The notes below the pieces were generated by a model that saw only the letters and a list, made by a program, of their open reading frames with translations, was not told where the DNA came from and ran no database searches. The translations under genes and the position numbers were made by a program. 64,000 nt of DNA, taken from Streptomyces sp. 11x1. GTDB lineage: Bacteria > Actinomycetota > Actinomycetes > Streptomycetales > Streptomycetaceae. Positions 32,658-40,027 of the stretch are shown piece by piece; the first letter of the stretch is position 1; every line of letters begins with the position of its first letter. Location: the NCBI RefSeq assembly GCF_032598905.1, contig NZ_CP122458.1:4613001-4677000 (forward strand), given 5' to 3'.

Positions 32658-33404
32658 TCAGCCGTTCCAGGCCTCGTCGTACGGGTCCTGCGGCGCCTTG
32701 ACCGGCTTGGTCGTCGTGACCTGGAGGTAGGGGACGGCGGTGCCGTTGAGGGGGTCCTCGGTCCGCTTCGGTGTGTAGGTGCCGGTGACCTCGATCCAGG
32801 TGTCGGGCTGGAGGACGGCGGGGAGCTCGCCGGTGAGGGCGATCTTGACGGGCTGGGCGTCCGCGGCACAGCAGTTGAGGGCCATGCGGACCAGATACGG
32901 CCGGCCGGAGTCGTCGAAGGCGAGGAAGCCCGTGACCTTGAGCGTGCGGCCCGCGAGGGCCCGGCCCTTGTCATAGACCGCGCGGCCCGCGTAGTCGGCG
33001 ACGCTCAGGCGGAGGGTGCCGTCGGCGGGGAGCGTCGGATAGCCCCAGGGCTGCTCCTGGAGTGCCGTGCCGGTGCGCATCGCCGTGTACGAACCGGCGG
33101 CGGGCGGGGCGACCAGGACGAGGGCGAGGAGCGGGAGGACGAGGAGCCAGGAGACCCGGGGTTCGCGGTGGGCGTGCGGCTCGGTCCCCTGGGTGTGCGG
33201 TTCGTTGGCCTGTGGCCCCTGGCGTCGCGCCCGGCGTTCGTACCAGAGCGTGGCGACGGCGGCGGTGATCAGGACGATGCCGGCGCCGATGAGGAGGGGG
33301 CGCAGGCCGGCCTTCACGTAGCGGAGGTAGAGGTCGGTGAAGCCGGCGTGCAACAGGGCTCCGCCGGTGAGGAACAGGACGACGGTCTGGGCCTGGCGGT
33401 TCAC
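32658..33404 (-). CDS. TIGR03943 family permease subunit (YcgQ-like, zinc-related)
   Basis: A 248-residue membrane protein: three hydrophobic segments (TVVLFLTGGALLHAGFTDLY, LLIGAGIVLITAAVATLWY, VSWLLVLPLLALVLVAPPAA) and a C-terminal soluble OB-like domain containing LVRMALNCCAADAQPVKI, whose paired Cys residues could bind metal. Family members pair with DUF318 permeases. GTG 33404 overlaps the stop of the permease gene as GTGA, giving a coupled two-gene unit. In Bacillus the orthologous pair ycgR-ycgQ is under Zur control, and a likely Zur site lies upstream at 34497-34516. Confidence 0.85.
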   Translation of the reverse strand: MNRQAQTVVLFLTGGALLHAGFTDLYLRYVKAGLRPLLIGAGIVLITAAVATLWYERRARRQGPQANEPHTQGTEPHAHREPRVSWLLVLPLLALVLVAPPAAGSYTAMRTGTALQEQPWGYPTLPADGTLRLSVADYAGRAVYDKGRALAGRTLKVTGFLAFDDSGRPYLVRMALNCCAADAQPVKIALTGELPAVLQPDTWIEVTGTYTPKRTEDPLNGTAVPYLQVTTTKPVKAPQDPYDEAWNG

Positions 33405-34384
33405 AGCAGCACCGCCCCGACCAGGGCCGACACCAGGATCGCGAGGGTGAAGGTGGCGGGGGCGAAGCGGAGGGCGAACGCGCGGCCGAAGGTGGCGGTC
33501 TGCATGGCGAAGAGTTTCAGGTCGATCATCGGGCCGACGACCAGGAAGGCCAGCCGGGAGGTCAGGGAGAACTGGGTCAGGGAGGCCGCGACGAACGCGT
33601 CCGCCTCCGAGCAGATCGACAGCAGGACGGCCAGGACGGCGAGGGCGAGGATCGCGATCGCCGGGTTGTCGGCGGCGGCGTTCAGCCAGCTCGCCGGGAC
33701 GACGGCCTTGAGCGTGGCCGCCGCCATCGCACCGACGACCAGGAACCCGCCCGCGTGCATCACGTCGTGCCGCACCGAGCCCCAGAAGGCCGCGCCCTTG
33801 CTCTGCCCCTCGTAGGACGGCCGCTCCGGCGGGCGCATCCACTCGCCGCGGCCCACCCGCTGCCACAGCCAGCCCATCGCGCACGCCACCAGCAGGCTCG
33901 CCACGAGCCTGGCCAGCACCATCTCGGGGTTGCCCGGGAACGCCACGGCGGTCGCGGTCAGCACGATCGGGTTGATCGCGGGGGCGGAGAGGAGAAAGGC
34001 GAGCGCCGCCGCGGGCGTCACGCCCCGGCGTACGAGGGCGCCCGCGACCGGCACCGAGGCGCACTCGCAACCCGGCAGCACCACCCCGGCCACGCCCGCC
34101 GCCGGGACCGCCAGGGCGGGCCGCTTCGGCAGCGCGCGGACGAAGAACGACGCCGGCACGAACACCGCGATGGCCGCCGACAGCAGCACCCCGATGACCA
34201 GGAACGGCAGGGCCTGCACGACCACCGCGACGAACACGGTCATCCAGCTCTGGGTCACGGGCGCGGACAGCAGACCCCGCAGGGGGGCCTGCGCCACCAC
34301 CGCGAGGACCAGCAGCATGGTGAGCAGGAGGGGCGGGTCGAGATGCCGGCCGCGGTGGGGGGCTTCTTCCTTGGTTGTGGCCAC
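33401..34384 (-). CDS. DUF318/ArsP-type permease (YcgR/YraQ-like)
   Basis: An eight- to ten-helix permease of about 327 residues. Signature motifs are visible: GVVLPGCECASVPVAGALVR with its Cys pair and FLLSAPAINPIVL, duplicated in weaker form in the C-terminal half (LSICSEADAFVAASL). It probably moves zinc or a related ion together with the TIGR03943 protein encoded downstream. GTG 34384 is chosen because GGAGGT lies about ten bases upstream; the frame is open to 34474 but overlaps the presumed regulatory region. It is divergent from the zinc-free ribosomal protein gene. Confidence 0.85.
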   Translation of the reverse strand: MATTKEEAPHRGRHLDPPLLLTMLLVLAVVAQAPLRGLLSAPVTQSWMTVFVAVVVQALPFLVIGVLLSAAIAVFVPASFFVRALPKRPALAVPAAGVAGVVLPGCECASVPVAGALVRRGVTPAAALAFLLSAPAINPIVLTATAVAFPGNPEMVLARLVASLLVACAMGWLWQRVGRGEWMRPPERPSYEGQSKGAAFWGSVRHDVMHAGGFLVVGAMAAATLKAVVPASWLNAAADNPAIAILALAVLAVLLSICSEADAFVAASLTQFSLTSRLAFLVVGPMIDLKLFAMQTATFGRAFALRFAPATFTLAILVSALVGAVLL

Positions 34385-34496
34385 GGGGGACGGTACCTCC
34401 GTAGGGAACGGCTGCGCTGAGCGGGCCTGTTCGACCCTTTCCTCCCATACGGCGCCCGGCCCTCGGTTGCTCACGGCCCCCGGACCGCATTTTTAG

Positions 34497-34516
34497 TAAT
34501 GGGATCCATTTTCATG
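34497..34516. promoter_or_regulatory. Putative Zur box
   Basis: TAATGGGATCCATTTTCATG contains the inverted repeat AATGG-GAT-CCATT and the reverse strand reads CATGAAAATGGATCCCATTA, close to the Streptomyces Zur pattern TGAAAATGATTTTCA. It lies 38 bases upstream of the L32 gene and about 110 bases upstream of the divergent permease gene, so one site could control both units. Confidence 0.6.
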
Positions 34517-34553
34517 TAGCGTTCCGGTCCATCACCCTGTGGAGGAGGACCCC

Positions 34554-34724
34554 ATGGCCGTACCCAAGCGGAAGATGTCCCGCAGCAACACCCGCCACCG
34601 TCGCGCCCAGTGGAAGGCGAGCACGCCCCAGCTGGTGCCGTTCACGGTCGACGGCACCACCCACCTCGTACCGCAGCGGCTGCTGAAGGCGTACGAGCGC
34701 GGGCTGATCCACCCCGAGGGCTGA
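34554..34724 (+). CDS. rpmF: Zinc-independent 50S ribosomal protein L32
   Basis: A 56-residue L32: the N-terminus [20 protein letters not shown] is diagnostic. The zinc-binding Cys pairs of the usual L32 are replaced by ordinary residues ([15 protein letters not shown]), so this is the C-minus paralog that substitutes when zinc is scarce and frees zinc from ribosomes. Ribosome site GGAGGAGG lies six bases before ATG 34554. It is followed after four bases by a COG0523 GTPase, and a likely Zur box is upstream. Confidence 0.93.
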   Translation: MAVPKRKMSRSNTRHRRAQWKASTPQLVPFTVDGTTHLVPQRLLKAYERGLIHPEG

Positions 34725-34728
34725 GGCC

Positions 34729-35880
34729 GTGACGACGCTCCGGGAGCGGCTGCCCGTCACCGTTCTGTCCGGGTTCCTCGGCGCCGGCAAGACCACCTTG
34801 CTCAACCATGTCCTCGGCAACCGCGAGGGACTCCGCGTCGCGGTCATCGTCAACGACATGAGCGAGGTCAACATCGACGCAGCGCTCGTGCGCGGGGGCG
34901 AGGCGGCGCTGTCCCGCACCGAGGAGCGGCTCGTCGAGATGACCAACGGGTGCATCTGCTGCACCCTGCGCGACGATCTGCTGGAGGAGGTGGACCGGTT
35001 GGCGCGGGAGGGTCGTTTCGACTATCTGCTGATCGAGAGCTCCGGGATCAGCGAACCCATGCCCGTCGCGGCGACGTTCGCCTTCGCGCGCGACGACGGG
35101 GCCACGCTCGGGGATCTCGCCCGGCTCGACACCATGGTCACGGTCGTCGACGCGGTGAACTTCCTGCCGGAGCTCGCGGGCGGCGACGAACTGGTGGCGC
35201 GGGGGCTCGACCAGTACGAGGACGACGAGCGCACCGTGAGCGATCTGCTCATGGACCAGGTGGAGTTCGCCGACGTGATCGTCCTCAACAAGACCGACCT
35301 GGTGGACACGGCGACCGCCGAGCGGCTCGCGGCGACCCTGGCGCGGCTCAATCCGGCGGCGCGGATCGTGCCGGTCAGCCATGGGCGGGTCCGGGTCGGG
35401 GAGGTGCTCGGCACGCGGGCGTTCGATCTCGAACGGGCTCAGCAGGCACCGGGGTGGGTGCGGGAGCTGAACGGGGAGCATGTGCCGGAGACCGAGGAGT
35501 ACGGCATCTCGTCGACCGTCTTCCGCGCCGAACGACCCTTCCATCCCGGGCGGTTGTGGGACTTCGTGACCGAGGGGCTGGACAGCGGCGCGTTCGGGCA
35601 GGTGCTGCGGTCCAAGGGGTTCTTCACGCTCGCCGGGCGGGCGGAGGTCGTCGGGCTGTGGTCGCAGGCCGGGTCGGTGGCCCGCTTCGAACCGACGGCC
35701 GCGCAGGATGACGAGGCCCCGTTCGCGCAGGAGTTGGTGTTCATCGGGACGGGGTTGCGGGGGGACGCCCTGCGGACGGCTCTCGCCGGGTGTCTGGTGA
35801 CGGAGGCCGAGGTGCGGTCCGGGGTGACCTTCGACGACCCGTTTCCGGCATGGGAGATGCATGGGGTGACCTGCGAGTGA
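34729..35880 (+). CDS. COG0523 GTPase, zinc metallochaperone type
   Basis: A 383-residue G3E GTPase. Walker A is GFLGAGKT (15-22); the metal motif [11 protein letters not shown] supplies Cys75, Cys77 and Cys78 (CxCC); NKTD (LNKTDLVD) is the guanine-specificity motif; the C-terminal COG0523 domain includes [12 protein letters not shown]. Such proteins deliver zinc to client enzymes under starvation (YciC/ZagA, ZigA). GTG 34729 follows the L32 stop by four bases, so the two genes share a transcript, presumably Zur-repressed. Confidence 0.9.
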   Translation: MTTLRERLPVTVLSGFLGAGKTTLLNHVLGNREGLRVAVIVNDMSEVNIDAALVRGGEAALSRTEERLVEMTNGCICCTLRDDLLEEVDRLAREGRFDYLLIESSGISEPMPVAATFAFARDDGATLGDLARLDTMVTVVDAVNFLPELAGGDELVARGLDQYEDDERTVSDLLMDQVEFADVIVLNKTDLVDTATAERLAATLARLNPAARIVPVSHGRVRVGEVLGTRAFDLERAQQAPGWVRELNGEHVPETEEYGISSTVFRAERPFHPGRLWDFVTEGLDSGAFGQVLRSKGFFTLAGRAEVVGLWSQAGSVARFEPTAAQDDEAPFAQELVFIGTGLRGDALRTALAGCLVTEAEVRSGVTFDDPFPAWEMHGVTCE

Positions 35881-35930
35881 GGTCGAGTGCGGGGGCGTGG
35901 GCGCGGTTGTGGGGCGGCTGCGGGTGAGTG

Positions 35931-36087
35931 GGGGCGTCTCGCGCAGTTCCCCGCGCCCCTGAAAAGCAGGGGCTGCGCCCCGGGCTTTTCAGACCGCGGA
36001 CCTGGCCCTTCCGGCCTGCGGAGCCCGGCCGTTCCGGGGCGCGGAGCCTGGTCTTTCAGGGGCGCGGGGAGCTGCGCGAGACGCCCC
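35931..36087. repeat. Long inverted repeat of the CGCAGTTCCCCGCGCCCC family (copy a)
   Basis: GGGGCGTCTCGCGCAGTTCC and onward (35931-35964) is the near-perfect inverse of 36054-36087. The inner part holds smaller stems ending in CTTTTCAG or CTTTCAGG. It separates convergent genes (GTPase and channel protein) and probably acts as a bidirectional terminator. Related copies are at 39981, 46224, 57334 and 61457. Confidence 0.8.
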
Positions 36088-36145
36088 ACCGGACCGCATC
36101 CGACCCACGACCCGACCCGACGCCCCGGACCTGACGTCCCCAGAG

Positions 36146-38221
36146 CTACTCCCCCGCCCGTCTCCCCATCAACTCCGCCAGCCCCCGTCGCGTCGCCGCC
36201 AGAACCACACGGTCCTCGGCCCGCAGGACGTACGTCGGCGGCAGGTCCCAGATCAGCCCCGAACCCGGCAGCGGCCCCGGGCCCCGCTCCGCGCCCGCAT
36301 CCCCGGACGCCGCCGTGTCGAGGGCAAGCACCCGCCACGCCCCCGCCCGGAACGCCTCCGCGACCGTCCGCCCCTCCAGACGCCGGTGCCCTCGGACCTC
36401 CACGGCGGCGAAGAGGAGCACACGGCGCTCGACGGGGATCGCGCCCAGGATCTGGCGCCCCATCATCGCGCCGGCGAACGCGGGCGCGGCCAGGTGCGTG
36501 ACGCTGCGGCTACGAGTGAGGGCGCCGGGGTGCGCGGCGCGCAGGGTGCGGTAGACGGCCGTCGCGAAGTCGTCGTCGTAGAGGCGCAGGACGACGCGCA
36601 GGTCGGGGCGTACGGAACGGGCGTACAGGCCGGCTTCCAGGTTCGTCGTGTCGGAGCTGGTGACGGCGAGGAGGGCGTGGGCTCGGTGGATCTTGGCGGC
36701 CTCCAGGACGCCCTCCTGGGTCACGTCGCCCAGGATGACCGGCACCCGTAACCGGCGGGCCTCGGCGAGACCGCGTGCCTCGGGGTCCTCCTCGACGCAG
36801 ACCACCGGGATGTGGAGTTCACGCAGCCGGGCGAGCACGCGGGTGCCGATCTTGCCGAGGCCGAGGAGGACGACGTGTCCGGACAGACCGCGCGGCGGCT
36901 TGCGCAGGGCGGTGCCGCTGCGGAACGTGCCGAGCGCCTCCAGCACGGCGGCCAGGAGCACGGGCAGGAGCAGTAAGCCCATGAGGCCGGAGAGGAGTTG
37001 GAGGATCTGGCGGGAGTCGCTCTGGTCGGTCGCGGGGTCGGCGATCCCGAAGAGGTCGAGCAGGGTCGCGTACGTCGCCTGGAGCGGATGCTCCCCGGTG
37101 ATCACCATCTGGGCCACGGCGAGGGCGAACACGCACCCGATCATCCCCGCGAGGGACCACCGCAGCCGCCGCGAGAGCAGAGAGCCGACGGCGCCGAGCG
37201 GACCGCCGCCGGACCGGCCGGGCCGCAGCGCGGGCCCCGTGTAGCGCACGGTGTCGAGCACGACGGTGCCGCGCCCGGTGGCCGCCGCCACCGCCCTCTC
37301 GTCGGGCAGGAGCTGGGGTCCGCGTTCCCCGCTGCCCTCGGAACCCTCGGTTCCGGCGGGGTCGTTGGTGGTGGCCGACAGCAGCGCGAGGGTGCAGAGG
37401 CCACCCGAGCCCCGTCCTCCCGAGCCCTGCCCGCCCTGCCCCTGGCTTCCCGCGCCCTGGCCCGCGTGACCCGGCGGGCGTTCCACGGCCCTCAGCATCA
37501 GACCGTCCGTCTGGACGACCTTGCTGGTCCCGGCCACGGCGGTCGCGGCCAGCGCGGGCGCGGCCGTGTCGGCGTCGGACAGGACGGTCGTCGAGGCGCC
37601 CAAGCCGTCGACCCCGTCGGCGGCCGTACCTCCCGTCGCCAACGCCGACGCCTGGTCGAGGAGTTCCTCGATGTGCTGGCCCAACCGGCGGTTGTAGAGC
37701 CTGAGGACGAGCCGCAGGCGCGGGTTGAGGCGGCGGGCGGTGAGGGCCGCGCGGATGTTGGTCTCGTCGTCGTCGTACACCAGGGCCAGCGCGGCGGCCC
37801 GCTCCACCCCGGCCTCGGCGAGCACCGCCTCGGTGGCCTCGGCGGCCTCCAGGACCCGCTCGCCGCCGTCCCGCGGGCTGTTCCTGCCATCGCCGGTGCG
37901 GTCGCCGGCCGTGCCGGTCCGGTCGCCGGTCCGGTCGCCGGTGGGTGGATCGCCGTTGCCCGCCGCCCTGTTGACGGCCGCCGTCACCCGGTCGAAGAGC
38001 GCGGCGGCGGTGCGGGCGCGCCCGACGACCGGCCGCTGGGCGATCCGCGCGGTGGGCGGCACGACGAGGGTCACCTGCTCCCGGTACACGGTGCGCAGTT
38101 CGGCGGCGAGCCGGTGCGCCAGCCCGTCGTCCCCGCAGACGACCATGTGCGCGCCGGGGTCGGCGGGACCCGGCTGCCGGCCGGGGCCGGTACGGCTGTT
38201 GGCTTGCGAAGGGCTCCCCAC
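36146..38221 (-). CDS. RCK/TrkA-N ion-channel-like protein with two NAD-binding domains
   Basis: A 691-residue protein resembling Castor/Pollux or MthK-type channels. The first Rossmann domain begins HMVVCGDDGLAHRLAAELR (about 25-43); two membrane helices flank a pore-like region (LAGMIGCVFALAVAQMVI, TYATLLDLFGI, LLSGLMGLLLLPVLLAAVLE, about 370-450); the second TrkA-N domain is VVLLGLGKIGTRVLARLREL with EEDPEA. A Gly/Thr-rich insertion (about 85-115) comes from a short repeat. GTG 38221 is the called start, but a hairpin overlaps its upstream side and the ATG at 38146 directly before the first Rossmann strand is a possible alternative. It likely regulates monovalent cation flux. Confidence 0.78.
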   Translation of the reverse strand: MGSPSQANSRTGPGRQPGPADPGAHMVVCGDDGLAHRLAAELRTVYREQVTLVVPPTARIAQRPVVGRARTAAALFDRVTAAVNRAAGNGDPPTGDRTGDRTGTAGDRTGDGRNSPRDGGERVLEAAEATEAVLAEAGVERAAALALVYDDDETNIRAALTARRLNPRLRLVLRLYNRRLGQHIEELLDQASALATGGTAADGVDGLGASTTVLSDADTAAPALAATAVAGTSKVVQTDGLMLRAVERPPGHAGQGAGSQGQGGQGSGGRGSGGLCTLALLSATTNDPAGTEGSEGSGERGPQLLPDERAVAAATGRGTVVLDTVRYTGPALRPGRSGGGPLGAVGSLLSRRLRWSLAGMIGCVFALAVAQMVITGEHPLQATYATLLDLFGIADPATDQSDSRQILQLLSGLMGLLLLPVLLAAVLEALGTFRSGTALRKPPRGLSGHVVLLGLGKIGTRVLARLRELHIPVVCVEEDPEARGLAEARRLRVPVILGDVTQEGVLEAAKIHRAHALLAVTSSDTTNLEAGLYARSVRPDLRVVLRLYDDDFATAVYRTLRAAHPGALTRSRSVTHLAAPAFAGAMMGRQILGAIPVERRVLLFAAVEVRGHRRLEGRTVAEAFRAGAWRVLALDTAASGDAGAERGPGPLPGSGLIWDLPPTYVLRAEDRVVLAATRRGLAELMGRRAGE

Positions 38222-38239
38222 GAGGCAGAAGACTGCCTC
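38222..38239. promoter_or_regulatory. Short hairpin just upstream of the channel gene start
   Basis: GAGGCAG-AAGA-CTGCCTC is a perfect 7-bp stem with a four-base loop, immediately before GTG 38221. If that start is used, the hairpin covers its ribosome site. Confidence 0.4.
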
Positions 38240-38363
38240 ATCGACACGGCCGGTCCCCCAGTGATCCGGATCACAGTTGCCGGTGTGAGTGCCACGGCGG
38301 GTGGAAAAACGTACTCAAGGGGGACGGGATGACGGCGATGTCCGGATGCGAGGATGGGGCGCC

Positions 38364-39029
38364 ATGACCGCAGGGTGGGCTACGCGCACGACACGCGCCG
38401 CGATGTTCGCGGCCGTCTGCGTGCTGCTCGCCGCCCTGGGCCACGTGTTGATGTCGGGGGCTCAGGTCCCCTGGTGGGCCCTGGCCGTCGGAGCCGTCGC
38501 GACCGGTGCGGCCGGCTGGTGCCTGGCCGGACGTGAGCGCGGCCTCCCGCTGATCACGTCCGTCGTGGTCGCCGCACAGACGACCCTTCACCTGGGCTTC
38601 GAGCTGGCGCGGCCGTCGGGTTCGGCGGAGGCGGGCGCGGTGTCCGTCGACGCCATGGACATGGGCTCCGCCCACCTGAGTCACACCGTCCACATGGGCC
38701 CGAACGCTCACATGGACCATGTGGACCCCACCGGTCACCTCCTGGACGGCGCGTACACGTCCTCCTCCGGCATGTTCGCCGCGCACCTGCTCGCCGCGCT
38801 GCTGTGCGGTCTGTGGCTGGCCCACGGCGAGCGCGCCGCGTTCGCGCTGTTGCGGGCCGTGGCCGGCCGGCTGGCCGCACCGCTGCGGCTGGTGCTCGCG
38901 CTGCCCGTCGCGGTGGAGCGGCCGCGTCTGCGGGTACGGCGCGGCCGTACGGACCGCTCGCCTCGTCGACTCCTTCTCGTCCATGCGATCACCACTCGGG
39001 GTCCGCCCGCCGGCACCGCTGTCAGCTGA
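38364..39029 (+). CDS. Membrane protein with Met/His-rich loop, possibly copper-related
   Basis: A 221-residue membrane protein with about four hydrophobic segments (AMFAAVCVLLAALGHVLM, WWALAVGAVATGAAGW, LITSVVVAAQTTLHLGF, GMFAAHLLAALLCGLWLAH). Between the third and fourth lies a long loop full of Met and His: DAMDMGSAHLSHTVHMGP, NAHMDHVDPTGH. Such loops bind Cu(I). The C-terminus is basic. It is 264 bases upstream of a SigC-like ECF sigma gene on the same strand and may be its sensor or a copper uptake protein. Start ATG 38364. Confidence 0.65.
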   Translation: MTAGWATRTTRAAMFAAVCVLLAALGHVLMSGAQVPWWALAVGAVATGAAGWCLAGRERGLPLITSVVVAAQTTLHLGFELARPSGSAEAGAVSVDAMDMGSAHLSHTVHMGPNAHMDHVDPTGHLLDGAYTSSSGMFAAHLLAALLCGLWLAHGERAAFALLRAVAGRLAAPLRLVLALPVAVERPRLRVRRGRTDRSPRRLLLVHAITTRGPPAGTAVS

Positions 39030-39194
39030 CGACAGCCGGTGCCCCGGGGCAGCCACCACGGCTCGCTCCCGGGCTACGGCCGTATGCCGCCCACGCGCGT
39101 GCCGTACGGCCGGCTTCCCTCCCCACCGGACCACCGAACGCGTTCCCACGTGTCGCACACGTCCGCACGCATCCGTACGCCTGCCTGCCCGCCC

Positions 39195-39249
39195 GCACGC
39201 GTGCCTGCGTGCCCGCATGCCCGCATGCCCGCATGCCCGCATGCCCGCG
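39195..39249 (+). repeat. Octamer tandem repeat upstream of the ECF sigma gene
   Basis: GTGCCTGC and GTGCCCGC units pass into four to five copies of GCATGCCC up to 39249, 45 bases before the sigma-factor start. The first units are the reverse complement of the GCAGGCAC octamer at 26838-26893. Confidence 0.7.
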
Positions 39250-39293
39250 TCGATGGATGGTCCGGGTCCCGGACGACCCGAGAAGGACATCAG

Positions 39294-39935
39294 GTGATCA
39301 CCCTTACTCCCCCGCCCGCCTCGCCCCCGAGCGCCTCCCGGTCCACGACCGACGAGTCCATAACCGCCTGGGCGCTCGCCGCGCGCGGCGGGGACCCGGA
39401 GGCCGTCGAACGGTTCGTCGGCGCGCTCCACCGTGACGTCCGGCGCTTCGTCGCCCACCTCTGCGCGGACCCGCAGGCGGTGGACGACCTCGCGCAGGAC
39501 ACGTTCCTGCGCGCGCTCGGCAGCCTGCACCGGTTCGAGGGCCGCTGCTCCGCCCGTACGTGGCTGCTGTCCATCGCCCGCCGGGCGGTGACCGACAGCT
39601 TCCGGTACGCGGCGGCCCGGCCCCGGCTGTCCGACGTACCGGACTGGCGGCTGGCCGTCGAGCACGCCCAGCCGCGCGGGCTGCCCGGCTTCGACGACGG
39701 GATCGCGCTCGCCGATCTGCTGGGCGCACTGCCCGAGGAACGGCGTGAGGCGTTCGTCCTCACCCAGATGCTGGGGCTGTCCTACGAGGACGCGGCGGAG
39801 CTGACCGGGTGCCCCGTCGGGACGGTGCGGTCACGGGTGTCGCGGGCGCGGAGCACGCTCGTGCGGTTGCTGGTGGCAGCGGAGGGATGTCGGGAGGAGG
39901 GGCGGGAGGGCGAGCGCGTGCTGGTGGCGGCCTGA
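39294..39935 (+). CDS. ECF sigma factor, SigC-like
   Basis: A 213-residue ECF sigma factor. Region 2 is VRRFVAHLCADPQAVDDLAQ then DTFLRALGSLHRF and SARTWLLSIARRAV; region 4 is LPEERREAFVLTQMLGLSYE then DAAELTGCPVGTVRSRVSRA. As I remember it, the Mycobacterium tuberculosis SigC sequence shares the same distinctive blocks (FVAHL/FVAYL, SARTWLL, LTQMLGLSY/LTQLLGLSY, GCPVGT). SigC works without a classical anti-sigma factor and has been linked to copper supply, which fits the Met/His-rich membrane protein upstream. GTG 39294 follows AGAAGGA. No zinc-finger anti-sigma gene is adjacent. Confidence 0.85.
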   Translation: MITLTPPPASPPSASRSTTDESITAWALAARGGDPEAVERFVGALHRDVRRFVAHLCADPQAVDDLAQDTFLRALGSLHRFEGRCSARTWLLSIARRAVTDSFRYAAARPRLSDVPDWRLAVEHAQPRGLPGFDDGIALADLLGALPEERREAFVLTQMLGLSYEDAAELTGCPVGTVRSRVSRARSTLVRLLVAAEGCREEGREGERVLVAA

Positions 39936-39980
39936 GGGGGTTCTGCGTCGTCGTTCGTCCGCGGGTTCGGTGGGGGTTCT

Positions 39981-40016
39981 CGCGCAGTTCCCCGCGCCCC
40001 TTACGGGGCGCGGGGG
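39981..40016. terminator. GC-rich hairpin (short copy b of the dispersed repeat family)
   Basis: CGCGCAGTTCCCCGCGCCCC followed after TTA by CGGGGCGCGGGGG forms an 11-bp stem (CCCCGCGCCCC/GGGGCGCGGGG). It lies between the convergent sigma-factor and peptidase genes and is the likely shared terminator. Confidence 0.75.
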
Positions 40017-40027
40017 TGTTGGTGGCC

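Noticed and set aside
33405..34490. Extension of the TIGR03943 frame upstream through the permease gene
   Set aside because: The upstream part is the shadow of the permease gene; the GTGA overlap at 33401-33404 fixes the start.
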